Below are positions 18,197 to 28,263 of a DNA stretch of 64,000 nucleotides, piece after piece. The position numbers were made by a program, and so were the translations under genes. The stretch's first letter is position 1. Each line of letters starts with the position of its first letter. This DNA comes from Saprospiraceae bacterium (GTDB taxonomy: Bacteria > Bacteroidota > Bacteroidia > Chitinophagales > Saprospiraceae), in assembly GCA_016715465.1 (NCBI GenBank), contig JADKAA010000024.1:62001-126000 (forward strand), read 5' to 3'. The notes under the pieces were generated by a model that was not told the origin of the DNA, did no database searches, and was given only the letters and a program-made list of their open reading frames with translations.

Positions 18197-20622
18197 ATGA
18201 GATCAATATACATTTCACTTTTGGTTTTGCCATTGTTTGCTTCTTTTCATTTGAAGGCTCAAACGCGCGCGGAAACAATCCTGGATTCATGGAAATTCTT
18301 CAAAGGAGACGAAGCTTTCGCATACCGCATTGACTTTGATGACTCCAAATGGGAGCAGGTGGTTGTACCTCACGATTGGGCAATCTAGGCCTTTGATAAA
18401 GAAATAGACAAGCAAGTTGTTCAAATTGAACAAAACAACGAAAGTGTGGCTACGGAAAAAACCGGCAGAACCGGCGCCTTGCCATTCGTTGGTGTTGGCT
18501 GGTACAGGAAAAGGATAAGTGTACCTGAGTTTACTCCAGGGAAGCAGGCAATTATTCAATTTGATGGCGCCATGAGTAATGCCGAAGTATTTGTAAATGG
18601 GCAAATGGTCGGCAATCGGCCTTATGGGTATAGCTACTTTTATTTTGATATTTCTGATTATATTATTCAGGGGAAAGAAAATGTTATTGCCGTCCGTCTT
18701 GAAAACCAGCCTTTTTCTTCCAGATGGTATCCGGGAGCCGGCCTGTATCGCAAAGTACGCCTGACGATAAAAGACAAAGTAAATTTTACCCAATGGGGGA
18801 ATACCATCACCACACCCTATATTTCCGAAAACCTGGCCAAGGTTACCATCCGGTCGAAGGTTCAAGGGGAAAACTTGTCGGTAAAAATCAGCATCAGGGA
18901 TGCTCAGGGAGCTGTTGTGTCTGAAAGTGTTTCAACTGAAAGATATGCAAATGAAATAGAGCAGAATATTTCAGTGAGGAAGCCTCGCTTGTGGAGTCCT
19001 GAAACGCCTTATTTGTACACGGCTGAATTAAAACTTTATCAAAACGGTGTTTTAAAAGACACGGAGCTTGTTCGTTTTGGTATCCGAGAAATAAAATATA
19101 CTGCCGCGAAAGGGTTTGAGCCTCAATGGAAAAGTTACCAAATTCAAAGGGTCTGTCTGCATCATGATCTGGGGCCAATCGGTACGGCCGTCAACAAAGC
19201 GGCTCTGAAACGGCAGCTGACCATCCTGAAAGATTTGGGTTGTAATGCCATTCGATCTTCACATAACATGCCCTCCATTGAACAACTGGAATTATGCGAT
19301 GAAATGGGCTTCCTGTTTTTGGCTGAGAGTTTTGATGAATGGAAAAAGCCTAAGGTAAAAAACGGTTACAACCTTTATTTTGACGAATGGGCAGAACAAG
19401 ACGTGGTAAATTTGGTGCAGGCGACCCGGAACCATGCCTGCATTGTGATGTGGAGTGCAGGTAACGAAGTGCCCGATCAGTGGGGCAGTGAAGGTGTAAA
19501 GCGGTTAAAATGGTTACAGGATATTTTTCACCGCGAAGACCCCACTAGGCCTGTAACGGTGGGTATGGATCAGGTAAAGGCGGTGATGGAAAGCGGCTTT
19601 GGAGCCATTCTCGATATTCCGGGTTTAAACTATCGCACACACCTGTATGAGGAGGCCTTTGAGAAATTTCCCCAGGGCATTCTTTTGGGTTCGGAAACTG
19701 CCTCCACCGTAAGTTCCAGAGGTGTTTATAAATTTCCGGTGGTAAGCACTGCCGATAAGGTGTACGATGATTTGCAGTGTTCATCTTATGACCTTGACTT
19801 TTGCAGCTGGTCAAACATTCCTGAAGATGATTATGTCTTGCAGGCAGATAAACCCTGGGTGATCGGCGAATTTGTGTGGACCGGCTTTGATTATTTGGGT
19901 GAACCCACACCGTACGACAATTACTGGCCAGCGAGAAGTTCTTATTTCGGCATTTGTGACCTGGCAGGCTTGCCGAAGGACAGGTATTATCTTTACCGCA
20001 GTTTGTGGAATACGAATGACCAAACCTTGCACATGTTACCTCATTGGAATTGGGAAGGTCGCGAAGGTCAAACCACGCCTGTTTTCGTGTACACCAGTTA
20101 CAACCAGGCAGAATTGTTTGTAAATGGCAAAAGTCAGGGCATTCAAAGAAAAAGCAATGAATCGAAGTTAAACCGCACCCGGTTGATGTGGATGGATGTG
20201 AAGTATGAGCCGGGCACACTGAAAGTAGTTGCTTACAATGATGAGGGTAAGGCAGTTGATGAAAAGTCTGTGGTTACGGCCGGTAAACCACATCATATTA
20301 AACTTGAAGCTGACCGCAAAACCATCATGGCCAATGGCGAGGATTTAAGTTATGTAACGGCTACCGTTGGAGATAAACAGGGAAACTTTGTCCCACGGCT
20401 TCCAATACCTTGTCGTTTGAAGTAAAAGGCAACGGTAAATACAGGGCCGCATGCAGTGGCGATGCAACGTCGCTGGAGATGTTTCATGGAACCAGGATGA
20501 AAGTATTTAATGGAAAATTGGTAATTTTGGTTCAGTCGACTACTAAACATGGAGACATTGAATTGATTGTTTCAGGAGATAGGCTTCGGAAGGAAAAAAT
20601 AACGATATCTTCGGTGCAATAG
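18197..20622 (+). CDS. glycoside hydrolase family 2 protein (beta-galactosidase-like), interrupted
   Basis: This is a secreted GH2 glycosidase of about 808 codons. A signal peptide (SIYISLLVLPLFASFHLKAQ) is followed by the jelly-roll domain (GWYRKRISVPEF, FDGAMSNAEVFVNGQ), the TIM barrel with VCLHHDLGPIGTA, the acid/base Glu in MWSAGNEVPD and the nucleophile Glu in VIGEFVWTGFDY, then C-terminal beta domains. Three breaks are visible. An in-frame TAG at 18386-18388 follows PHDWAI. At 19120-19140 the protein reads GFEPQWKS where the family expects GFELNGKS, explained by an extra C compensated by a missing A. At about 20397 one C is missing, so the final 65 codons (SFEVKGNGKYRAACSGDATS) continue in another frame. 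The ATG at 18197 is preferred over an upstream TTG. Confidence 0.8.
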
Positions 20623-20742
20623 CTGTAAAAATAGCTGACTGAGCAGGGAAATGCAATGTGGGTATTTATAGTTTATTCGACATTTCGTATAGCTGGCAAC
20701 AACGGTTATGTGAGTATTGGCGAGTGACAGAAAACATTTTGT

Positions 20743-21514
20743 TTGAGAAATTGTCTAAAAAAAATTGTGGAAAAGAATTTATTAAATAATTTTATTTTTT
20801 ATCACCTTGATTCTATTGAGCAGAATCTTTCCATCTATGAGAAAGATAAAAATCCCGTATGCCTCCACCTTTTAAGGGTTGAAATAAAGAAAATTAGGGC
20901 CATATTTTCATTTGCTGAAAATATATATCATGAAAAATATGTTGCAACTAAAGCTGAAGCCGTTATTTCAAAAAGCCGGAAAATTACGGGAGATGCATTT
21001 ACACATTCACTTGTTAAGTGCAACACCGCACCCCCTCGAAAGACTTATTACCCGACTAAAAGAAAGAAAATATTCTAATTGAACAATTTATTAAACATGT
21101 TTCACGATATATCATGCTTATAAGGATTTTCGAGAAAAAACGCGTTTACCTGAAATGCTGAGTAGTAAAAAGGCAGTTTTGAAATATTTTATTATGGAGC
21201 AAAAAAAGGCAAATAAAATACTACAGGACAAGGATAGAGAAGGCATGCATCAATACAGAAAAAAAATTAAAAAATTAATGTATGTATATAATGTCTTACC
21301 AAAAAAAATACAAAAAATGATTGACTTTAATAAAACAGAACTTAACAATCAACAAAAAAGGCTGGGGAATTGGCACGATAATTATGCTGCAATTAATTAT
21401 TTTTCTGACGAGCATATTCCTTTAGAGACATCTGAGTATTTTCAAAAGTTGAAAAAAAGAGAAGAAAGACAATTTAATGCTTTGTATAATAGCTTGTCAA
21501 ATAAGCTAAAATGA
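20743..21514 (+). pseudogene. CHAD-domain protein, multiply frameshifted
   Basis: The helical CHAD domain, which binds polyphosphate in characterised members, is recognisable in pieces: CLHLLRVEIKKIRAIFSFAE in the first frame, then KPLFQKAGKLREMHLHIHLL and PLERLITRLKERKYSN in a second, ILIEQFIKHVSRY in a third, and finally KDFREKTRLPEMLSS, MHQYRKKIKKLMYV and QKRLGNWHDNYAAINYF in the last. At least three frame changes lie between 20945 and 21130. The region is very AT-rich compared with its flanks, and the following DNA holds a transposase scrap. With several lesions in one gene, real decay is more likely than sequencing error here. Confidence 0.65.
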
Positions 21515-21568
21515 ACAGGGAACGCATATGCTAAACGGGATTGGTTTATGTAGAATATTTAATAATAA

Positions 21569-21826
21569 ATATATGCTGTACCACCAACAACACCACAATT
21601 AAACGGCCACATAGATTCTTTTCATAGCACAATCCAGCGTTTGGTGTGTGATAGTTACGAGTCCAAAAGTAAAGAACATGCCAGAGAAATATTCACAGAA
21701 ATTTATTGCACATAAAACAATGAGCGTTACCTAACATGCCTATTAGACTACCCACCTGTAAAGTTTATAGAACTATGGAACAAAGGACTAATAGGTCAAA
21801 TGGAGCAAAAGAAAAATTATGGATAA
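21569..21826 (+). mobile_element. transposase (integrase core) remnant
   Basis: A start-less frame reads TPQLNGHIDSFHSTIQRLV, then HAREIFTEIY, a TAA at 21714-ish, and continues in the same frame with NNERYLTCLLDYPPVKFIEL to a stop at 21826. This is the C-terminal end of an rve-type DDE integrase as in IS3- or IS481-like elements, where the string H-x-E-x-F-H normally carries the catalytic Glu; here it is Asp. I found no terminal inverted repeats or rest of the element, so this is a dead scrap. Confidence 0.55.
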
Positions 21827-22037
21827 ACTCTCAATCATAGCCTATTTCACCCTAGTGGTAAATTAGTTTAAAAAATTTGTTTAATTAAAGCAGCAGGTCA
21901 ATCATAAATAGTATCTGACTTACTATAGTATATTATATTGCAATAAACTGAAGTAGGTTTTGTGCTTATTGCATTGAATACATTGCAGTGTAAAGGAAAG
22001 GATCAGGTTTTTGTTTTCAAAGTATTATGCTGATTTT

Positions 22038-22255
22038 ATGAAATGCCAATTACGATTTCTTCTAATGAAAAATGCCTGCTGGGGAAGTATGGTGTTATAT
22101 TAATTTTAAGTCTATTTCAACTTTCTCTTCAGTCGCAGGTTTGGACACCGGTAAGTGGGCTTCCGATCCCGGCAGCACTAAAAACTGTTAAATTTATTGA
22201 CAGCTCCATCGGTTGGGTAGCAGGTGAAAATGGGGCTATTTATCTATTGAAATAA
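22038..22255 (+). pseudogene. truncated second copy of the YCF48-repeat secreted protein
   Basis: The start ATGAAATGCCAATTACGATT parallels the start of the gene at 14738, and after one frame change the protein reads SQVWTPVSGLPIPAALKTVK followed by GWVAGENGAIYLL, nearly identical to residues 33-65 of that protein. It then ends abruptly at 22255, with no trace of the other thousand residues. It is a diverged, 5'-only duplicate next to transposase debris. Confidence 0.75.
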
Positions 22256-22774
22256 TTTGGGACTGAAAGCAGTTAAATATAGTAATTTAAAAAATGCACA
22301 TAAATAAGGAAGATATTGACAAATTGGATAAACGCCAGGTATAGCTTTTATAAACTCATTGCTGGGTTTCGTCAAGCCGAGCTTGCAGGTACTAAGTCTG
22401 CATAAGAGTCACTAATCTTGCCATTTTAATTCACTAATGCATTTGAATTCTAGTCACGCTTTGTACGGATTATTAAGCAGGCCAGACAGTGTGCAACTTT
22501 ATCGAACTGACTTCCTGTCGATACAATTATACAGTGTATTTGGCTTAAATAAAATGGAGGGTATAGGGTGATTTACGGCATTTAGCTGTAAATTTGTAAT
22601 GGTCGGTGTTTACCGTTATGGTAGGTTAGCTCTTACTGAGTATGGAATCCGGTAGCTATCTTGACAAATGAATCATTTGAGCCTAACCCACCCAACGCAT
22701 ATCTGCAAACCTTTACACTATTGACGGTGGATTTATTCATATACTAATTTAATGTAAAGATTAAAATAAACTAA
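22256..22774. other. non-coding stretch after the truncated paralog
   Basis: About 520 bp with no reading frame or repeat I can support. Stops are frequent on both strands. It probably contains the promoter of the PAS histidine kinase that follows. Confidence 0.4.
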
Positions 22775-23971
22775 ATGGAAAGCGGTAAGGAAAATTCCAA
22801 AATTCTGAAAAACAAATATATACCCACTGCTGAGTTTTACAGTCAAATAATTGACAGCCTCCAGGATTATTCAATATTTACCATTGATAATGATTTTAAC
22901 ATAAATAGTTGGAGTTCTGGTTCAACAAAAATATTTGGTTACGAAGCTGACGAAGTTATAGGGAAGCCATTCGACATCATATTTACCGAAGAGGATTTAT
23001 CGGGTGACATTCCGGGTAAGGAAATAAAGATAGCCATAAAGGATGGCAGAGCTACCGATAACAGATGGCACATTGCCAAAGACAAGAGTCTGTTTTATGC
23101 TTATGGATTGGTCTTTCCGCTTATTGGCTTGGATGGAGAGATGTTGGGCTTTGTAAAAATTTTGCGTGACCTCACAGATAGAAAAAAGTCAGAGGATGCC
23201 ATCAAGAATTATATCAGGGAATTGGAAGAGTTGAATACACACAAGGAAAGTGTTTTGGCAATACTTTCACACGACCTGAGAAGCCCCCTTGCAGCAATTA
23301 TTGGCACGTCAAAGTATATGAAAGAAAATTTCCGTAAAATGAAACCCGAAGCTGTTCAGGAAATGCTTGACTTGCTATACAAATCGTCAACAGATGAGTT
23401 GGATATGTTGGACTATTTGGTTGAATGGGCAAGGATCAAGTATGCATCGCATGTGTTTACTCCTTCAAAAATAAACCTGACAGATTATATTGATAAGGTT
23501 TTTGATACATTAAACGAAACTGCTTTAATTAAGGCGATCAACCTTCATCACGAAATAGAGGCAAATACTTCTGTATTTGCAGATGGCAAGATGTTAATTT
23601 CCATCATTCAAAATATCGTCTCTAATGCCCTGAAACATACAGACAAGGGAGGAGAAGTCAGCGTTTTCGCAAAGAAAGAAGAAGATAAAATCATTATACA
23701 GGTTAAAGATACAGGAGTGGGTATGTCCAAGGAAATAATGGATAAGTTGTTTACGCCTCAAGTGAAGACCCTTTCGGAAACAAGGAAAAAGAATGGTGGG
23801 GCTGGTATTGGATTGTTATTGGTAAAGGGGTTTTTGGAAAAAAACGGAGGTAAAATCTGGGTAGAAAGTATTGAAGGCAAGGGTTCTTCATTTTATTTTA
23901 CATTGCCCATTGAGGAACCTGCCTATAAGGTAGGGAGTTCGGATGAAATTATATTTGATGAAAGTGCATAA
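22775..23971 (+). CDS. PAS-domain sensor histidine kinase
   Basis: The 398-residue protein has no membrane segments, so it should be cytoplasmic. Residues 20-140 form a PAS domain (IIDSLQDYSIFTIDNDFNIN, GSTKIFGYEADEVIGKPF) ending in a PAC-like ILRDLTDRKKSE. A coiled linker leads to the HisKA domain with VLAILSHDLRSPLAAIIG (phosphoacceptor His near residue 165), and residues 265-385 form HATPase_c with IIQNIVSNALKHT, VKDTGVGM and GAGIGLLLVKGFLEKNGG. No response regulator is adjacent, so it is an orphan kinase. The signal is unknown; PAS domains often sense redox, light or small ligands. Confidence 0.9.
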   Translation: MESGKENSKILKNKYIPTAEFYSQIIDSLQDYSIFTIDNDFNINSWSSGSTKIFGYEADEVIGKPFDIIFTEEDLSGDIPGKEIKIAIKDGRATDNRWHIAKDKSLFYAYGLVFPLIGLDGEMLGFVKILRDLTDRKKSEDAIKNYIRELEELNTHKESVLAILSHDLRSPLAAIIGTSKYMKENFRKMKPEAVQEMLDLLYKSSTDELDMLDYLVEWARIKYASHVFTPSKINLTDYIDKVFDTLNETALIKAINLHHEIEANTSVFADGKMLISIIQNIVSNALKHTDKGGEVSVFAKKEEDKIIIQVKDTGVGMSKEIMDKLFTPQVKTLSETRKKNGGAGIGLLLVKGFLEKNGGKIWVESIEGKGSSFYFTLPIEEPAYKVGSSDEIIFDESA

Positions 23972-24081
23972 TTCGTCTCCATTTTTCAGACATACTTATG
24001 CACATATCGGTAACTCTGTAAATGGTTGGCAAGCAAAAATTTGAAGTCAACACCAAAGTTTAATCTATAAAATGATGAGCA

Positions 24082-24369
24082 TTGAAGATTAGGAAGTTAA
24101 AAACTTGTGAAAAAGGACATACATATTATAAATCTTCAGATTGTCCTACCTGTCCTGTTTGTGAAGGTGAGAAAAAGTCAAAGGAAAGTTTTCTTTCCAT
24201 GCTTGGAGCACCGGCAAGACGTGCCTTGGAAAATGAGGGAATAAACACATTGGAGCAGCTTTCAAAATACAGTGAACAGGAAATATTAAATTTACACGGT
24301 ATGGGGAAGACCACAATACCTAAATTGCAAAAATTGTTGACCGAGAACGGGCTATCATTTAGGTTATAA
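24082..24369 (+). CDS. stand-alone RNA polymerase alpha C-terminal-like domain protein
   Basis: This 95-residue protein has an N-terminal cysteine cluster (CEKGHTYYKSSDCPTCPVC) that could bind zinc, followed by residues 38-95 resembling the alpha subunit C-terminal domain: SMLGAPARRALENEGINTLE, QLSKYSEQEILNLHGMG and TIPKLQKLLTENGLSF, a helix-hairpin-helix DNA-binding fold. The start is the TTG at 24082; there is no ATG in frame. It follows the PAS kinase by 110 bp on the same strand. A DNA-binding role is likely from the fold; targets are unknown. Confidence 0.75.
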   Translation: MKIRKLKTCEKGHTYYKSSDCPTCPVCEGEKKSKESFLSMLGAPARRALENEGINTLEQLSKYSEQEILNLHGMGKTTIPKLQKLLTENGLSFRL

Positions 24370-24512
24370 AGCAAGGTGGAAATTTTTTGCATTGGTGGAA
24401 TGTAAAATTGGTGGTTAATAATGAACTTGCTTTGACAAATTGTGACAAATTATTTTAATTATAAACCCCATATTGGTGCAACAGGCTTATATTTATCTCT
24501 TCTAAAATCCAA

Positions 24513-25548
24513 ATGATGCAAACCGCCGGAAATATTCTTTTGTTTTTGTCGCTCCTTACTGCAGTATATCTATTCAAATTGACTTTTCTTCAAAAGATGC
24601 CAGGTGGCGACTATGGAGTAGGCTACGCCTGGGCTTTGCTTTTCTCAATGGCTGTTTTTTGGATATGCCTTTCGTTGGTGGCGGGCATCATCGGTTTCCA
24701 GGGCGGCTTTGGTTGGCTTTCGCTGGGGCGTTTTCCGGAGGTGGAATGCTGGTCTTGTGTTTCCTGATGATGGTGGCCGGCGCGACTTTGGGCATGGAGG
24801 CAAGTTTTAGGAGCCTGAAGTTTCTTGCTCCCGTCAATGCGGTGATCACGCCGCTGGTGCTGATGGGTACCTTTGTTATTTTATTGAACGAAAGCCTGAG
24901 AGGGAGTGTTTCTCCCACCCCTGTAAAATGGTTACTTGGGGTGGTACTTTTCATGAACAGCCTGGTACTTCTCATCATGCTATTTTCGACGTTTTCGTCA
25001 AAGGTAGCTGCTCTTATGCCGGGGTCCGGCGACACGTTGGATAACTTCCAACTTGGAATTTTGGAGCAGATTGACAATTGCGATGCGAGCAAAGACATCA
25101 CTTCGCTGTTCATTTTCAGTGGCGACAACCAGCCCAGGCAAATTCGCGAGAAGGCAAGGCTCAAGATCAGGAGCAAGCCGGATTGGCAGGATGATTTATA
25201 TAACACACTGGAAGGAGATGATGTGGACGAAGCCTTCCTGTTTCTTTTATCGAATGAAATAGACGACAGGCCGAAGTTCGCCAAAGGGGTATATCAGGGC
25301 ATATTGAGCCAGGCAAGGTTGATACGCGAACGGTTGCGCAGATCTTCCCATCCATCTCACGTCTATGAGGGCCAATTCATCTTTGAGGTGGAACGCTCGT
25401 TGCAGGTTGCGGAAAAGTTCAAAGACCTGGGTGTGGATTTTAAACCGGCCGTGAAAGAATTGCGGGCGGCCCTGGATGAACCCATAGCTTATGAAAATCC
25501 GAATAATTCCTGTAAAAGATCCTGGATAAATGGCTGAAAAAGCATTGA
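24513..25548 (+). CDS. membrane protein of unknown function, two frameshifts
   Basis: The N-terminal frame (from 24513) has hydrophobic segments ILLFLSLLTAVYLFKLTFL and YAWALLFSMAVFWICLSLVAG. After an indel near 24710-24720 the protein continues with LAFAGAFSGGGMLVLCFLMM, further membrane helices around VITPLVLMGTFVILL and VVLFMNSLVLLIMLF, then a soluble region of about 170 residues with short alpha repeats (TSLFIFSGDNQPRQIREKA). Near the end, adding one A to the A4 run at 25513-25516 converts the terminal SCKRSWING into CKKILDKWLKKH and moves the stop to 25548. I do not recognise the family. Two indels in one otherwise coherent gene fit the window's general pattern. Confidence 0.6.
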
Positions 25549-25755
25549 AAATTACATCAGTTGGTGCGGGGAATGCGCTTTGAAATTTGAATGTTGCATT
25601 ACACGAATGGTTCGTTTTGCAAATGCATAGAAGTTGGTATGAATTGCATCTTTTTATTTCAGGTCATAAATGTAACTTATGGGAAAAGGCATAATTGTCA
25701 TAATTTTGATTTTTTAGCAACTATAATTCAGACCCAATAAGCAAACAGACGAGAA

Positions 25756-26274
25756 ATGGCATATATAATGGTTGATGTTGAAAGTGATGGGCCCATTCCC
25801 GGTGACTTTTCAATGATTTCTTTTGGTGCAGTTTTGGTTGACGACCAATTGGATAAAACATTTTATGGTAAGCTTAAGCCAATTTCGGATAGGTTTATTC
25901 CGGAGGCATTATCCATTTCAGGAATTTCACGCGATGAGTCGTTGTCATTTGACGAACCCCAAAAAGTAATGACTCAATTTGCAGACTGGATTAATGCAGT
26001 TTGCACCGACAGGCCCATTTTTATAAGTGACAACAGTGGCTTTGACTGGATGTTTATTTGTTGGTATTTTCATCACTTTACGGGTACAAATCCTTTTGGT
26101 TTTAGTTCCCAAAATTTGGGAAGTCTCTATAAGGGCATGGTAAAAGATACATTCAAAACATTCAAACATTTAAGGAGGACAAAACACACGCACAATCCGG
26201 TGGATGATTGTATGGGAAATGCCGAAGCTTTGTTGACCATGAAAAATGAGATGGGACTTAAAATTAAATTTTGA
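25756..26274 (+). CDS. DEDDh-type 3'-5' exonuclease-like protein
   Basis: This 172-residue protein has the RNase H-like exonuclease fold. The first acidic motif is MVDVESDGP (Asp7 and Glu9), the second is in FISDNSGFDWMF, and the third is HNPVDDCMGNAEAL, which provides the His and Asp of the DEDDh group as in DnaQ epsilon or RNase T. It would hydrolyse nucleotides from DNA or RNA 3' ends with two metal ions. It is not fused to a polymerase and stands alone, so the substrate is open. Confidence 0.8.
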   Translation: MAYIMVDVESDGPIPGDFSMISFGAVLVDDQLDKTFYGKLKPISDRFIPEALSISGISRDESLSFDEPQKVMTQFADWINAVCTDRPIFISDNSGFDWMFICWYFHHFTGTNPFGFSSQNLGSLYKGMVKDTFKTFKHLRRTKHTHNPVDDCMGNAEALLTMKNEMGLKIKF

Positions 26275-26427
26275 GACAAAGCTGAAGATCTGAATTGTGA
26301 TTAGCGATATGACGATAAGCAAATGGACTAAACGATACTTTGAAAGAAAGTGTAGGTTAAGTACCAAAGCTTAAAAAAAGCAAAGCACAATTGGAAAGAG
26401 TGAAGTAAATTTGCTGCTTACCATAAC

Positions 26428-26802
26428 ATGCAAAAAATGGTCACAACAGATGAGCACAACGAGCGAATGGCAAGAATGACATTCGCTTCCGTATATCCCC
26501 ATTACCTCACTAAAATTGAGAAAAAGGGAAGAACCAAAGAAGAGTTGCACCGGGTAATTGAGTGGCTAACCGGTTATGATACAGTGAAGTTGCAATCGCT
26601 TATGGATGAAAAGGTGACTTTTGAGACCTTCTTTCATCGTGCCAAAATAAATCCTGATGCCCATCTAATTAACGGTGTAATATGCGGATATCGGATCGAA
26701 GAAATCGAAAATAAATTGACACAACAAGTGAGGTATTTGGATAAGTTGGTAGACGAGCTGGCCAATGGCAGAAAAATGGATAAAATATTGCGCAGCACCT
26801 GA
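26428..26802 (+). CDS. DUF2200 family protein
   Basis: The 124-residue protein matches DUF2200 across its length: ARMTFASVYPHYLTKIEKKG, KEELHRVIEWLTGYD, FETFFHRAKINPD, GVICGYRIEEIENKLTQQVR and YLDKLVDELANGRKMDKIL. The function of the family is unknown. It is followed 88 bp downstream by the GrpB-like gene. Confidence 0.85.
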   Translation: MQKMVTTDEHNERMARMTFASVYPHYLTKIEKKGRTKEELHRVIEWLTGYDTVKLQSLMDEKVTFETFFHRAKINPDAHLINGVICGYRIEEIENKLTQQVRYLDKLVDELANGRKMDKILRST

Positions 26803-26890
26803 CCGGATGAGGCCTGGATCTTTTACCCTTACCGGATGGCAGGCCTTTTATGGAGTAAGAAAAATCACAGAAAAAAATGGCGCATTACCA

Positions 26891-27456
26891 ATGATCAATT
26901 TTATACAACCCTATGATCCGGCCTGGAAGACAGAATTTGAGGACTTTAAGCGGGTCTTGGAAGGTGCATTAAACGGCATGGACGTAGATGTACAGCATGT
27001 GGGCAGTACAGCCGTAGCCGGGCTTGTGGCCAAACCCATTCTGGACATCGATGTCATTGTGGAGGACAAGTTTTTGCTGAATGCCATATCGTCAAGGCTT
27101 AAAAAGTTAGGATATTTAGACAAAGGAGAGCAGGGCATTCCGGGTCGTTTTGCATTCAGGCAAACTTCTGATCATACGCCGGTAACGGCAAATAATAAAA
27201 AGTGGCAAACTCATCATTTGTACGTTTGTTTTTCAGATGCTCCGGCCCTGAAAAATCATTTGTTTTTCCGGGACGCACTGTTGGGGGATGAAGACCTGGT
27301 AAAAACCTATGCAGCACTGAAAACTACTTTGGTGGCGGAGGTGGAATGACTAGGGAAGAATATAGCCGGAGAAAAACGGAATTTATTCTGGCAGTTTTGG
27401 AAGGGTTGGGTTTGGATCCGGATGAATTGAAACAGATAAAATCCTCAAACAGTTGA
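26891..27456 (+). CDS. GrpB / UPF0157 nucleotidyltransferase-fold protein (frameshifted)
   Basis: The conserved start FIQPYDPAWKTEFEDFK, the nucleotidyltransferase-like VQHVGSTAVAGLVAKPILDI with DVIVED, and THHLYVCFSDAPALKNHLFF identify the GrpB/UPF0157 family. The open frame stops at 27349 after LVAEVE, but the next frame carries the missing tail MTREEYSRRKTEFILAVL to a stop at 27456; one missing G in GGTGGAATG near 27340 explains it. The ATG at 26891 is chosen because homology begins exactly there; a longer frame from 26765 overlaps the DUF2200 gene and adds non-conserved residues. Biochemical function is not established. Confidence 0.8.
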
Positions 27457-27508
27457 ATAGGGAACTGTGTACTGTTGAAGAATTTTTATATCATTGTAAA
27501 AACATCTA

Positions 27509-28263
27509 ATGTCAAGGTATTTCCAGCAAATTCGCAGCTTATTGACCGCTGAAGGCCGGCTCAGCAGGTATCTTGTATATGCCATAGGTGAGATCGTCCT
27601 GGTGATGATCCGTATTTTGATGGCACTGCAGGTTAACAACTGGAACCTCGACCGGCAGGACAAGAAGCGGGAAACAAAATTCCTCAACAACATCGTCCTT
27701 GACCTGAACAAAGACTTAGCACGGTTGGCCTACCTCGTTGATTTCAGGAAGGGCCAGATTGCCGGTGATCAGCAACTGATTGCTTTTATAAATGGTCAGC
27801 CTGTGACCGACATTTCAAAAGTGACGTATGATGTGGTCAATTCCCTGATGGAAGAAAGATTCACGCCCAACAACAACACATACCGGGAACTTTCCAGTTC
27901 CGGCAACCTCAATCTCATTTCCAATGACTCCATCAAATTGCTGTTGCTGGAATTGGAGGAATTGTACAAAACAAATAATTTTAGCATCGATCACGAAGCA
28001 TTTGATTACCGGGAATACATATCAAAACCACTGAATAAACACGTCGACCTCGATTAAATGATGCCGGTTTTTACCGGCAAAAAACGGCACAAGATCAGGG
28101 CATATCCCTAGCAGACCTTAATGGATTATTTCGTTGTCCGGAATACAAAAACGGCTTGTTCATCATGAGTGTCATCTCCGGAGACATGATCACCATCTAT
28201 CAGGACATGGAAGTCAGGTCCCGGCAATTGATCAAAATGATACAGAAAGACCTGGCTCAGTAG
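27509..28263 (+). CDS. DUF6090-like membrane protein, interrupted
   Basis: Residues 20-50 contain the DUF6090 signature YAIGEIVLVMIRILMALQVN followed by NWN, a single membrane helix, and the next part has the family's DLNKDLARLAYLVDF and TYRELSSSGNLNLISND strings. The open frame ends with a TAA at 28055-28057. The family-like C-terminus continues in another frame after the A run near 28080 (QKTAQDQGISLADL, NGLFIMSVISGDM, then RQLIKMIQKDLAQ) to a stop at 28263. At least one indel lies between 28050 and 28086. The function of DUF6090 proteins is unknown. Confidence 0.7.

Noticed and set aside
19545..20219. 224-codon minus-strand frame inside the GH2 gene
   Set aside because: It lies fully inside conserved GH2 coding sequence and its translation is low-complexity with no recognisable domain.
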